Shown here in pieces: positions 8,801-18,111 of a stretch of 33,761 nt of DNA. Numbering within the stretch: position 1 is the stretch's first letter; each line of letters starts with the position of its first letter. The notes beneath the pieces were generated by a model. It was not told the origin of the DNA and ran no database searches. It was given only the letters and a program-made list of their open reading frames with translations. The stretch is from an uncultured bacterium (GTDB lineage: Bacteria > Planctomycetota > UBA1135 > GCA-002686595). Location of the stretch: positions 1 through 33,761 of the forward strand of contig CALHGQ010000357.1 of assembly GCA_938030175.1 (NCBI GenBank), read 5' to 3'. A program made the position numbers and the translations under genes.

Positions 8801-11119
8801 ATGCCACCCGCGAATCCCCGCCCCGCTGGCGCTGCTCCCGGGAGCAGCGGCTCGACTGCCTCTGTCCCCCAATCAGCCTCTTCGGGTGTGCTCGCGTTCA
8901 TCCACGAGTTGAGCCTCCAAGAGTCCTACCAGTCGGTACTCGACTGCACCGCCCTGTGGCTGAATCGCCTGGTGCCGAGCGACTGCGCTAGCCTCACCTT
9001 CCCCGTGGCCCTCTCCGGCAGCTGGTCCTTCGGTGGCCCCAAGGAGCTGCGAGTCACCGTCCTAGAGGACGACAAAGCGACCCCCATCGATTTGCGGCTT
9101 CCAACGACGAAGACGATCACCGGCGAGGCGTTCCTCTCGGGAAGGATGTCTGGGTCCGATGACAACAACGGCGCAGTGGCTCTAGACCTTGTGGCGCTCT
9201 TGGAGCGAGGGATCCTGAGCAGCCGCTCGGCCCCGCTCATCGCCGGCGGCAAGATCATCGGCACCGTCAACGTCGGAAGGGCCGCGGCCGGTGCCTTTGA
9301 TGCCGACGATGAGCAGGCACTCCAGGAGGCGGCCACGGTGATCGCGACCCAGTGCCTCTTGCACCAGCGTCTCGCCGAGGCCCACGAAACGGCCGCCGAG
9401 GAGGTGGAGAACTCCCGCGTCGTGAGCCTGCTTCAGCGCCTACAGCTGAAGCTGGCGCACCTTCCCGATGAGGAAGCGGTCTGTCGGACCACGGCTCACT
9501 ACCTCAAGCGAATCTTCCGCCTGGATCAGGCAAGCCTAGCCCTACTGGAGAGCGGCGGCGAATTCGTCAAGATTCGGGCGCTCGACGGGAAGAAGTCGGA
9601 CGTCGAATGTGACGAGCCCATCCCGCTGAAGGGATCCATGTTCGAGCGCAGCATCGTCGAGAAGCGCGCCATCTCCTGGAACGATGAGAACGGAGCCGGT
9701 GAGAAGCTCAGCGGAGTGGCGGGTCGCGGACCCTCAGGCCTCAAGTCTGGCGTGACCGTCCCGCTCTCTTCCGGCAAGGAAGTTCTCGGCACACTCAACT
9801 TGGCCTCTAACGATGCGAGCGCCCTGACGAGCACGAACGTCACGCAGATCACGGAGGTCGGACGAATCATTGGAACGTCGCTTGCGAGCCTACGCGCCCA
9901 CCACGCGATGGAGGACGCACAGAAGGTCGCCGAGGCAGCCAGTGCTTCGAAGGGCGCCTTCCTCGCCAACGTTAGCCACGAACTTCGAACCCCTTTGAAC
10001 GGCGTCCTCGGCATGGCCCAGCTCCTTCGAGGGACGGAGCTCGACGACGAACAGCTTGAGCTTGTGGAGACGATCACGAGCAGCGGCCAGCTATTGATGC
10101 GCGTCATCAGCGACGTACTCGAGGTCTCCAAGATCGAATCGGGCTCCACCGTTCTGGAGGAGATCCCCTTCGACATCGCCGGGACCGTTGAGAAGGCGTG
10201 CGCCATGGTCTCGCCCGCGGCGCAGCTCAAGGGCCTGGAGATTGCCATCGAGTGCGCGGAAGGACTGCCCGCGCTCGCCATCGGCGACCCGACCCGCCTC
10301 CAGCAGATCGTGGTGAACCTGCTCTCCAACGCCGTCAAGTTCACGAGCCAGGGAGGTGTCTACGTCACCGTGTCTCCGATCGAAGACGAGTGCGATCGCC
10401 AGACGGTGGAGATCGCGGTGCGCGACACGGGGAAGGGCATCGCCGAGGATGCGATCGAGAGGATCTTTGTTCCCTTTCAACAGGAGGAAGCGTCGACCAC
10501 GCGCCGCTTCGGTGGCACCGGCCTCGGCCTTGCGATCTGCAGAGAGTTCGCGACGCTCATGGGGGGCGGCATTGGAGCGACGAGCGTCGAAGGTGAAGGG
10601 AGCATCTTCACCGTACGCATCGCGGTAGGCCGCGCGGACGCATCGGGCGAGTCCCTTGGTGGCGGTGAATCCGCCAGGGCCAACGGCGCGGCCGTCAGCG
10701 ACGAACTCGACGAGTCGTTCGCGGCCAGCGCCCCGCTCCGAGTGCTCGTGGTCGACGACAATCCCGTCAACCGACGGGTCGCACAGCGTCTCCTGCAGAG
10801 ACTCGGCTACGAGCCCGAGCTGGCTGACTCTGGCCAAGCGGCCATCGACATCACCGCGGCCCAAGAGTTCGACCTTGTCTTCATGGACCTGTCGATGCCC
10901 GACGTTGATGGCTTCGAAGCCTCCGCCGCGATCCACGCCAACCTCGCTTCGCCGCCAACGATCGTTGCCCTGACGGCGGACGTTCAAGAGTCGACGCGGG
11001 ACCGTTGCCTCGAGGAAGGCATGCTGGGGTTGCTCGCCAAGCCCTTCACCGTGCCCGCCCTGAAGGAGCGGCTGCTGCAGGTCCACGGGGCCCGAGGCGT
11101 CGGTCGCGATGCGGCGTAG
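8801..11119 (+). CDS. hybrid histidine kinase: GAF-GAF-HisKA-HATPase-REC
   Basis: The product is 772 aa and cytoplasmic; no membrane segment was found. Two GAF-like sensor domains occupy about residues 30-190 and 205-365. The second ends in a typical strand (SGVTVPLSSGKEVLGTLNL). HisKA has the phospho-acceptor H393 in FLANVSHELRTPLNG. The ATPase domain has an N-box (N506, N510 in NLLSNAVKF), a G1 box DTGKGI at 542-547 and a G2 box GTGLGLAI at 572-579. The C-terminal receiver domain has the acidic pair D652/D653, phospho-Asp D696, T725 and K747. All catalytic residues are present, so kinase and receiver should both be active. No DNA-binding response regulator or Hpt gene lies nearby, so the phosphorelay must continue elsewhere. 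The input ligand is unknown. The start at 8801 has no strong ribosome-binding site. Confidence 0.96.
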   Translation: MPPANPRPAGAAPGSSGSTASVPQSASSGVLAFIHELSLQESYQSVLDCTALWLNRLVPSDCASLTFPVALSGSWSFGGPKELRVTVLEDDKATPIDLRLPTTKTITGEAFLSGRMSGSDDNNGAVALDLVALLERGILSSRSAPLIAGGKIIGTVNVGRAAAGAFDADDEQALQEAATVIATQCLLHQRLAEAHETAAEEVENSRVVSLLQRLQLKLAHLPDEEAVCRTTAHYLKRIFRLDQASLALLESGGEFVKIRALDGKKSDVECDEPIPLKGSMFERSIVEKRAISWNDENGAGEKLSGVAGRGPSGLKSGVTVPLSSGKEVLGTLNLASNDASALTSTNVTQITEVGRIIGTSLASLRAHHAMEDAQKVAEAASASKGAFLANVSHELRTPLNGVLGMAQLLRGTELDDEQLELVETITSSGQLLMRVISDVLEVSKIESGSTVLEEIPFDIAGTVEKACAMVSPAAQLKGLEIAIECAEGLPALAIGDPTRLQQIVVNLLSNAVKFTSQGGVYVTVSPIEDECDRQTVEIAVRDTGKGIAEDAIERIFVPFQQEEASTTRRFGGTGLGLAICREFATLMGGGIGATSVEGEGSIFTVRIAVGRADASGESLGGGESARANGAAVSDELDESFAASAPLRVLVVDDNPVNRRVAQRLLQRLGYEPELADSGQAAIDITAAQEFDLVFMDLSMPDVDGFEASAAIHANLASPPTIVALTADVQESTRDRCLEEGMLGLLAKPFTVPALKERLLQVHGARGVGRDAA

Positions 11120-11164
11120 CGCTGGGTCGCCACGCCCGGTTCCCTAGCGGTGACCTAGGTCCAC

Positions 11165-11186
11165 GGGCGCGACTCCGAGTGCGCCC
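11165..11186. terminator. hairpin between convergent genes
   Basis: GGGCGC (11165-11170) pairs with GCGCCC (11181-11186). Inside it, ACT pairs with AGT around a CCG loop, leaving one bulged G. The hairpin lies in the 112-bp gap between the ends of the kinase gene and the 11-heme cytochrome gene, so it could serve as a bidirectional terminator. It has no T-tract. Confidence 0.4.
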
Positions 11187-11231
11187 CTGCTGCACCAGGT
11201 TCCCCGACGATCCCGTGGGGACCCCGTCTTC

Positions 11232-14054
11232 CTAGTCGATCACGGTGGTGGCGTCGCCGCGGACCACGCCGTCGGCGTCGAGCCACGAGTCCAGCACTCG
11301 GCCGTTCGTGGGATCGGTCAGCATCTGCAGGAGCGTCATGCCCATGGGGCCAGCCATCGTCGGATCCACCGCACCGTCCCGAAGGTTCGGGTTCGGGGCC
11401 GGGTCGAAGAGGGCGTGGTTGCTCGAGGCGTTCGAAACCCCGTTCTCCGCGACCACTCGGTCCAGGTTGAGTGCGGCATTCGCCGGATCGTAGTTGGCCG
11501 AAGGCGCGGTGCCGCCTGCGCCGGCACGGTTCTCGTCGTTGTCAAGCGGGTTGACCGGACCACCCTGATCGTCGAACAGGAACAGGCCGCTGCCCAGTCC
11601 CGCCACCTGGTGCACAAAGAACGGCGAGTCGAGCTGGTTACCCGGGTTCGAGCCAATGTGGTCGCGCAGGATGTTGAAGTCGAGCCCAGCCACGTCGCCC
11701 GTCTGCATCGCGGTGCGGAAGGCGTCGTACTCGGCGCCGAAGTTGGCGATCGAGTTGTCCGTCAGGTGGCAAGCGACACAGTAGCGCGGACCCTCATCCG
11801 TGTCCGTCACGCGCCCGCGGATCGAGTGAGCCATCATGGCGTTGTGGCTCATGGCCGGCAGCTCTGCGCCGGCGAGGTTTTTGCCGCCGCCGTTGCGGTC
11901 CGAGAAGCTGAAGACTTCGCTCAGGTTGTTCTCGCGGTCTTCGTAGGAGAAGAACATCTTCGTGTTGGCCGACGTTTGCGTGATCTTGTTCTTCGAGTTG
12001 ACCCCGAGCTGGAAGAAGACCGGCGACTGGTACACGAAGAGGGCGTCGTCCTCTTCGAAGACGATGCGCTCGCCCGTGATGTTGCTGAAGTTGTTGCCCG
12101 TGTCGTACTCGCCGACCAGGTGACAGCCCATGCACGTGTTGGTCCAAGCCGAGTGGCAGGACGCGCAGTCCATGTTGTCCCCGTGCTTGAAGCCCGTGGG
12201 GTTGTCGTTTGTCTGGACAGGACCGATGCCCGTCGAGGCATCGCCGTCAGCGCGGCCCATCGCGAAGCTCGCTCGCTGGCTGTAGAGCGGCTCCCCCGTC
12301 GTCGGGTGGTTCTTGCCGCTGTCGACCACGATGTCACGGGTCTGCGACAGGTAATGAATCCGGCCGTCCAGGCGGCTCTTCAACCAGTAGTCACCGTTGG
12401 CGTCGCGGGTCACGTGGCGCATCGGAATGCCCTCGTTGTCCACGCCAACCGTGGCGTCCTCGCCGTCGTAGGTCGTACCAGCGACGGTGGGGGCGTAGGA
12501 CTCAGACGATCCGTGGCAGCTCTCGCAGGAGATCGAGACGGCCTGCTCCATGCGGGAGAGCAGCGGCTCATCCGTGGCGTTGACGTTGCCGCCGTGCATG
12601 TCGTGACTGCCGTGGCAGTCGATGCAGCCCATGCCGGCTTCGTGGTGGACGTCGGCGGGCGTATCGTCCCGGTCGTCGCCGTCGTAGTCCTCGAAGGCGA
12701 GGTACTGGTTGCGGTTGCGGCCGTTGAACTCGTTGTTGTCCAGGACGGGATCGAAGAGCCTCGTGTCGTTGCTCGTGTTCTCGTAGCTGTCAGGCTGGGC
12801 CGGGTACTGGTTGCCGCGGCGCACGTCCTGGTTTTGGTCAAGGCGGATGCCCCAGTACTGCATCACGGTCCGGTTGGATCCCTGGTGGCAGCCTGCGCAG
12901 GTCAGGTCATCGATGCCCTGGATCTGGGTGCCGTTCGCGGTGGTCTTCGCGATGCTGCGAATCTGGTGGCTGCGGATGTGGGGGCGCTCCGGATCGCGGA
13001 TGTTGTCCGGGTCCAGGGGCTCCAGCTTGTTGATGTTCGGGTCGTTCGTGCCCGCGCGCCCGCCGAGGCTATAGGGCATGTGGCAGGACGTGCAGCCCGA
13101 AGAGCGGTAGTCGCCCGTCCGGTTGTTCGCGCCCGAGCTGCCCAGGTGGCAGTCGCCGCAGGTGAAGGCCACTTGCTCGTGGTAGAGGTTGGCGAGGGCG
13201 GAATCAGCGACGACGGTGCCGTTGGCGTTCTGGTCGTCGACGAGCTCTGCGACAAGGTAGTCGTCGTTGTTGAAGATCGCGTCGGGGTTCGTGTTGTTGA
13301 ACCGTTGGCTGAAGACCGGGTACTCGACCATTCGACCCACCGCGCCGAAGGGGGCGCCGAGGGCGTTGAAGGCAGCGTCGGTCACGGCGCGGAATGCCAT
13401 GTCGGAGGCGGTGTCCGTGTAGAGGCCGTCGCTCTCGGCGACGCGGGACGGCTGGCCGATGGCGTAGAGCGCGCCTGAGAGGACGCCGGCCGAGGTGGCC
13501 AATAGGCTCTTCTCGGTGCACTCCGCGTGGCTCTGGTGGCACTCGCCGCAGGAGCGCCCTTCCGTGACGACGCGCAGGTCGCCTGGGTTGACGAACTGAA
13601 GGAAGTCGAGCGCCGTGTACGTTTGCCCGCCCGCCTCATAGTCGGGGAGCTTGTCGAGGCCCGTCAGAGTGAGCTTGTTGAAGTAGGCGAAGGCGTTGGT
13701 GTCTTGGAAGTCGCGGTCGCCGATCTCCGGCGGCGCGGGGACGTGGGCTTCCGCCGCCGTCTCTCCCTCGGGGTTGCCGCCATGGCAAGTGGTGCAGAGG
13801 AGATTGTCCGCGCCCTCGAAGGGGTGCGGGTTCATGAGGCCCGGGCCCGCGTAGTCATGGTTCGGTGAACCGTTGTGGCAGGTCATGCAGGTCTGCGCGT
13901 TGCCCTCACCCAGCTCGAGGGTATCGCCTGCGGAGCAGCTGCCGAGCCCAGCGACCAAAGCGCCCGCCAGAACCGTTATGGCTCCAAGAGATCTGAAGAC
14001 CTCGATGCCGTTGCTGCCCCAAGTACCGCTTCCCAGACTCGACTTAATCTTCAT
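11232..14054 (-). CDS. 11-heme c-type cytochrome, predicted lipoprotein
   Basis: The product is 940 aa from the ATG at 14052-14054, which has GGAG about 11 nt upstream; the open frame extends to 14123 without a signal. The N-terminus has a hydrophobic helix ending in a lipobox-like LGSC, so the mature protein is probably a lipoprotein. Eleven CXXCH heme sites are visible, in order: CMTCH, CTTCH, CGECH, CGDCH, CTSCH, CAGCH, CIDCH, CESCH, CASCH, CMGCH and CVACH. They are spread over some 800 residues, unlike the compact 23-heme protein encoded further right. CIDCHGSHDMHGG resembles sites in large multiheme oxidoreductases. Likely role: periplasmic or outer-surface electron carrier or terminal reductase; the substrate cannot be told. 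The gene is divergent from the next one, with a 179-bp gap. Confidence 0.93.
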   Translation of the reverse strand: MKIKSSLGSGTWGSNGIEVFRSLGAITVLAGALVAGLGSCSAGDTLELGEGNAQTCMTCHNGSPNHDYAGPGLMNPHPFEGADNLLCTTCHGGNPEGETAAEAHVPAPPEIGDRDFQDTNAFAYFNKLTLTGLDKLPDYEAGGQTYTALDFLQFVNPGDLRVVTEGRSCGECHQSHAECTEKSLLATSAGVLSGALYAIGQPSRVAESDGLYTDTASDMAFRAVTDAAFNALGAPFGAVGRMVEYPVFSQRFNNTNPDAIFNNDDYLVAELVDDQNANGTVVADSALANLYHEQVAFTCGDCHLGSSGANNRTGDYRSSGCTSCHMPYSLGGRAGTNDPNINKLEPLDPDNIRDPERPHIRSHQIRSIAKTTANGTQIQGIDDLTCAGCHQGSNRTVMQYWGIRLDQNQDVRRGNQYPAQPDSYENTSNDTRLFDPVLDNNEFNGRNRNQYLAFEDYDGDDRDDTPADVHHEAGMGCIDCHGSHDMHGGNVNATDEPLLSRMEQAVSISCESCHGSSESYAPTVAGTTYDGEDATVGVDNEGIPMRHVTRDANGDYWLKSRLDGRIHYLSQTRDIVVDSGKNHPTTGEPLYSQRASFAMGRADGDASTGIGPVQTNDNPTGFKHGDNMDCASCHSAWTNTCMGCHLVGEYDTGNNFSNITGERIVFEEDDALFVYQSPVFFQLGVNSKNKITQTSANTKMFFSYEDRENNLSEVFSFSDRNGGGKNLAGAELPAMSHNAMMAHSIRGRVTDTDEGPRYCVACHLTDNSIANFGAEYDAFRTAMQTGDVAGLDFNILRDHIGSNPGNQLDSPFFVHQVAGLGSGLFLFDDQGGPVNPLDNDENRAGAGGTAPSANYDPANAALNLDRVVAENGVSNASSNHALFDPAPNPNLRDGAVDPTMAGPMGMTLLQMLTDPTNGRVLDSWLDADGVVRGDATTVID

Positions 14055-14233
14055 GTGCGCTCGCTCCGCTGCCCCCCATGCGCTGCAGCCCAAAACAGGG
14101 CAGGCGTCCCGCCGAGGACACACTTGCTGCGCAGACTGCCCATCGGAATCTTCCCCAGATCCCTCAAGAGGGAGTTGTGAGCAATTTTCGTTCTGACCTA
14201 TCTCGGGGCCCCATCCCGTAGGATTGCCCCAAG

Positions 14234-16093
14234 ATGACGCTCCCTTTTCGCGCCCACTTCCGTGTGCCTTCGATGCTGCTGACCGCCGCCCTGCTCTCTT
14301 CCGCAGCCTTTTCGCTCGGAACCGTCCAATGGCCCTCCGTTGCCGTCCAGGAGGCTGCAGCGCCGACTCCTCGGGATGAAACCGCCACGGTCGTGATCGA
14401 GCTCATCACCTCCACAACGGTGCATTCCTTCGAGGGAGCCCTGGCCATCCTCGATCCTTTCCGGGCCCTGGCCAGCAAGTTTCATGCTCGATCCCGGCCT
14501 GGCGTCCAGGTCTTGCCGGTGACTGAGAACGGGACGGCGGAGTTCCGGGGGATCCCCCCGGGGCTCTATCAGCTCCACCTGGTGGACGCGCTCGGGATGC
14601 CATTCCTGGACGGCGAGGACCCCGTCTTCATCTCTGCCGTCGAGGGCGCATCGCACTCCTATCGGGTCGAGTCCGAGCGCCTTCATCTCGTGGAGGGCAC
14701 GGTCGTTGAGTCCTCCATCGGGGATCCGGTGGCGGGTGCCGTGGTCCGTGTCGATGCCCGGGCGGAGCTTGAAGCAGCCCCGCGCCAAGAGATCTTGACG
14801 GACGAGGACGGAGTCTTCCGCGTCTATACGGCGCGTACTGAGGTCGCCATGATCGGCGCCGCGGACTACAAGTCCGTGAACGTTCGATTTGGGGTTTCCC
14901 AGACGGCGGGCACGATCACTCTGAAGCCCATGCCGAGGCGGCGGGCTGTGCGCGTCACCCGCGGACCGGGGCGGACCTTTCCCCCGTCGAATCTCGCTTC
15001 GCTCTCCTTCCTGCCTCTCCCCGCTGGCGGCACCGCCGACGTCGAGGGCCCCGAGCGCACGTTCATCGGCGAGGACAGCCCCAAGGGTGACGCGCAGTTC
15101 AGCGGCGTTCGCTACCGGCGTTCGCTCCTCGAATGGCCGATCGAGCCGGATGAGGGGGAGGTGCGGGGCGCCCGCTGGCACCGGGAGTTCATCACGAAGC
15201 GAAGCGGTGGCCCCCAGAAGTTCGGGCTGCCCGAGGTGGGATTTCGGCCCGATGCCCTTCCCACCACGACATCGTTCGCGGCGCGCTGGCGCGTCGAGTG
15301 CAGGATGCTCGCCGACCGACGAACGGTGCTTCTGTCGAACGCCCGCTGGAACGGGTCTGAGTCAGCGCCAGCGCTGCGCCTCCCAAGTCTTCCCGAGGAT
15401 GCGCCCACGCCAGAGTGGACGCTCCACTGTGAAGCGCTTGCCGCGAACCCCGATGGCGGGAGCTACGAGGTGCGCTGGCGCGGTGAGGATGGCGACCCGA
15501 TGGCCCCAGGGGACACGGGTCGACTCCGGGAGCTCACCGTCCAGGACGTGGAAGGGTCCATGTTCATTGTCTTCGACGGCGACTGGCTGAGCCACGGCCG
15601 GGCCGTCTCGGCTTCACGCGGCACCGCGGCGGTACCTGCGATCGGTGGGGGAGACCTCTACGGAAGCTCGGCCGCGATGCGCGGGGACGTGGTGAGGCAG
15701 AGGGTTCCCGCTCCGATCGGCGCCGTACCAGAGTCGGGCGACGAAGCCAGCGCTGCGGTCAGCGCCGACGCGGCGGCGTCGCTTCGTCTTCCCAGCGTCG
15801 AGGCCGTGGCGGCCGCCGACCTGCGCTTCCTCCACGGGGATTCACCGGTCCGTGGCCTCACGTTTCGCGTGGTGCAAAAGGGGGCGGTCATCTCCGATGA
15901 GATCCTCGACCTCTTGGGCGAAACGCCCCTTGTGACCGACGCGTCGGGAACGGTGCACCTGCGCAACTTCGTGCCGGGCGAGTACGAGCTACGCGTGGAC
16001 GCGTCTAAATCGCTCACGAAGCTCGATCCAGGCGCTGTGGTGATTCAGCTCGCCCCGGGCTTGAACGGGCCGATCACGGTCAACGTGCCCTGA
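14234..16093 (+). CDS. secreted carboxypeptidase-regulatory-like protein
   Basis: The product is 619 aa. The N-terminus has a hydrophobic signal segment (SMLLTAALLSSAAFSLGTV), so export is likely. Beta-sandwich units follow. One near residues 155-225 has the CarboxypepD_reg signature (VEGTVVESSIGDPVAGAVVRVDA, then DEDGVFRVY). The last one, near 540-619, ends with a typical strand pair (GTVHLRNFVPGEYELRVDA). The middle part (about 240-500) has no domain I recognise and is rich in Trp and Arg. A weak AGGA lies upstream of the start. The gene converges on the vWA protein gene. No catalytic motif is visible; a surface or periplasmic structural or binding role is an inference from the domain type. 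Confidence 0.82.
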   Translation: MTLPFRAHFRVPSMLLTAALLSSAAFSLGTVQWPSVAVQEAAAPTPRDETATVVIELITSTTVHSFEGALAILDPFRALASKFHARSRPGVQVLPVTENGTAEFRGIPPGLYQLHLVDALGMPFLDGEDPVFISAVEGASHSYRVESERLHLVEGTVVESSIGDPVAGAVVRVDARAELEAAPRQEILTDEDGVFRVYTARTEVAMIGAADYKSVNVRFGVSQTAGTITLKPMPRRRAVRVTRGPGRTFPPSNLASLSFLPLPAGGTADVEGPERTFIGEDSPKGDAQFSGVRYRRSLLEWPIEPDEGEVRGARWHREFITKRSGGPQKFGLPEVGFRPDALPTTTSFAARWRVECRMLADRRTVLLSNARWNGSESAPALRLPSLPEDAPTPEWTLHCEALAANPDGGSYEVRWRGEDGDPMAPGDTGRLRELTVQDVEGSMFIVFDGDWLSHGRAVSASRGTAAVPAIGGGDLYGSSAAMRGDVVRQRVPAPIGAVPESGDEASAAVSADAAASLRLPSVEAVAAADLRFLHGDSPVRGLTFRVVQKGAVISDEILDLLGETPLVTDASGTVHLRNFVPGEYELRVDASKSLTKLDPGAVVIQLAPGLNGPITVNVP

Positions 16094-16118
16094 GGAGGAG
16101 CTGCCTGCCAGCGCGCTG

Positions 16119-16193
16119 AGTTTCAGCCCAGCGGAGCTCAGCCCAGCGCAAGCTGACCCAGTGCCAGCTGACTCAGTGGAAGTTGACGCGATA
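16119..16193. repeat. five imperfect 15-bp tandem repeats between convergent genes
   Basis: Five consecutive 15-mers begin at 16119, 16134, 16149, 16164 and 16179: AGTTTCAGCCCAGCG, GAGCTCAGCCCAGCG, CAAGCTGACCCAGTG, CCAGCTGACTCAGTG and GAAGTTGACGCGATA. The last is the most diverged. The array fills most of the gap after the rightward gene and runs over the stop codon and last codons of the leftward vWA gene. Confidence 0.6.
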
Positions 16194-17771
16194 AACGCGG
16201 CCCCCGCGGGACGCTGCGAGCTGGGTCCATCGCGACGCGTTGGGCCCCACCGCGCCCAGCAGCACGAAGTCAAAGATGGCGGGTCGGAAGCGGCTTCGTT
16301 CCTCGAACAGCTTCACCATGAGCGAGGAACTCCCGTGGTCGCCCACGTAGTCCGATGAGCCTGTGATCACGACGATGCTGTCGAGTTCCTGGAACTCAAG
16401 GACCTTCGAGAGGGCGGCGTAGATGTTGCATCCCTGGTCCTTCGCCGTCTCTTCAGCGAGCCCCCCAGCCAAGTACTCGCACGCGCGCTCGATGTTGGCG
16501 GGCGTTGCCGGGACGGGCTTCTCGGACCACGGCGCTGGCTCACCAGCGAAGGGGACCAGGTAGAACGTCCCCGTTTGATCGAGGCGGCGCAGGAGAGCGC
16601 TCACCTCGGGAAGGATCGTCTCCGCCCTGGACGAGCCGTCCTCCTGTGCGGCCCAGAAGCTCGAGGAAACATCCACCATCACGGCCACACGATCGCTGGT
16701 GGGAGTGAGCTTCTGCAGGATGTCGATCTTGCCGAAGGCCCGCGCTCGCTCGCGAATGGCTGACTTCGTTTCGCCGGTGGTCCAGCCGGGTTTCAGGCCG
16801 TTCGCGAATTCCTTCCACGGCCCCGCTTCGTCCCCAAGCGGCTCGCCGGTGAAGTACCTGAGCGCCCCAACGAGTCGACGGCGCACCCCCGCGCGGGGCT
16901 CGTCCTCGAGCTGTTGGATCATGGCGGTCAAGGTGTGTCGGGTGACGCCACTGCGCAGGAGAACATCCACTGCGCGCATCCGAACGCCCGCGTTCGGATG
17001 GCTGAGTCCACGAACGATGGCGCCGACGTAGCCGGTGGGCTTCAGGCGTTGGAACGTATCCATCAGGCACGACGCCGTCTCGAGGCCGCAACCGACGCGC
17101 AAGTTGTCGAGGGAGATCGCGCCGTCGTGGGGGTCGAGCTGGCTCAGGACTTGCATGGCCGCGGCCCGGATCGGGTCGTTGTCCCCGCGCCCGGTGAGCA
17201 TGCGCACCGCCTTGATGGTCCGTTGGGGCTTGCCGGACAGCGCGCCACGTTCCGCGAGGCGTTCCAAAGACCAGAGCAAGAGGCGCGAGAGTCGAACGTC
17301 ACGGGTCTTGATGGCTCGCAGCAGGAACTGCGCCTCGATCGGTCCTTGGAAGCGGCCGAGGGCCTCGGCGACGCGACGTCGAACGAGCGCGTTCTTTGAC
17401 TTGAGACCGTCGCGGCCCTGGAGCGTGAGGATCAGCTCGGGGGACTCGACATCGGGAAGGAGCGCCTGGGCCGTGTCGGCGACGACTGGATCGGCGTCGC
17501 TCAGCGCGCCGAGGACGAGCCGGGTCGCCTCGGGGCCACCGAGGGCCGCGAGCAGCTCGATGGCGTCGACGCGCTCCTTAGGGGACCCCTCCACTAGGAG
17601 AGCTTTGGCCTTTTCGACCTCTGCGCTCACCTCGTCCGTGTCGTCCCCATGGGGGGCTGCGGGAGCGGCGAGGCGGGCGTCGCCGCGAGGTGGCGCCAGG
17701 GGGCTGGCTCCGGGGAGCGCGAACGCGCAGGGGAGGGTGATCGTGATTGCGAGACTCGCGAGCAAAGGCAT
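16173..17771 (-). CDS. HEAT-repeat protein with C-terminal von Willebrand factor A domain
   Basis: The product is 532 aa. The start at 17769-17771 is supported by GGAG 8 nt upstream and by a signal peptide (MPLLASLAITITLPCAFALPGAS). Residues about 50-310 are alpha-helical HEAT/armadillo-like repeats (for example RVDAIELLAALGGPEA, VRRRVAEALGRF, GVRMRAVDVLLRSG). A vWA domain starts near 360 with a complete metal-binding DxSxS (D367, S369, S371) and continues with VVITGSSDYVGD near 467-478. The combination suggests an exported scaffold that binds partner proteins through a metal-dependent vWA surface. Similar HEAT plus vWA proteins are common in planctomycetes, without a known function. It converges with the preceding gene. 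Confidence 0.88.
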   Translation of the reverse strand: MPLLASLAITITLPCAFALPGASPLAPPRGDARLAAPAAPHGDDTDEVSAEVEKAKALLVEGSPKERVDAIELLAALGGPEATRLVLGALSDADPVVADTAQALLPDVESPELILTLQGRDGLKSKNALVRRRVAEALGRFQGPIEAQFLLRAIKTRDVRLSRLLLWSLERLAERGALSGKPQRTIKAVRMLTGRGDNDPIRAAAMQVLSQLDPHDGAISLDNLRVGCGLETASCLMDTFQRLKPTGYVGAIVRGLSHPNAGVRMRAVDVLLRSGVTRHTLTAMIQQLEDEPRAGVRRRLVGALRYFTGEPLGDEAGPWKEFANGLKPGWTTGETKSAIRERARAFGKIDILQKLTPTSDRVAVMVDVSSSFWAAQEDGSSRAETILPEVSALLRRLDQTGTFYLVPFAGEPAPWSEKPVPATPANIERACEYLAGGLAEETAKDQGCNIYAALSKVLEFQELDSIVVITGSSDYVGDHGSSSLMVKLFEERSRFRPAIFDFVLLGAVGPNASRWTQLAASRGGRVYRVNFH

Positions 17772-18111
17772 CTGGGGCGGCTCCGTGATGGGGTGGGGCA
17801 GGCTGGGAATCGCCTGTCTGCATGGGGGGGGCGGTGCCCTTGGCCTAGGGGCACTGCCGGACCGGGTCACAGAACCGGGTCACAGATGAACTTCTTCACT
17901 GGACCCCATCGCTCACGGGGGCGTAAGTCGTGGATTGGGAATTTTCTCCCCGGGAATCACCGTTCGGTTCGGCGCGGCGGCTGGCTCCGTCCCCCACGTA
18001 TGCCACTCGACCCTGTCCAAAGTCTGCTCAATTGCCAGCTGAATACGAGCGCCTCTCCGAGGTGTCGATTCCGGCGTTGGGTGATGCGACTAGGTTAGAT
18101 CCGCACACCTC

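Noticed and set aside
11415-13478. 687-codon plus-strand frame opposite the 11-heme cytochrome.
   Set aside because: The Val/Arg/Ala-rich sequence has no motif; the opposite strand encodes eleven CXXCH sites.
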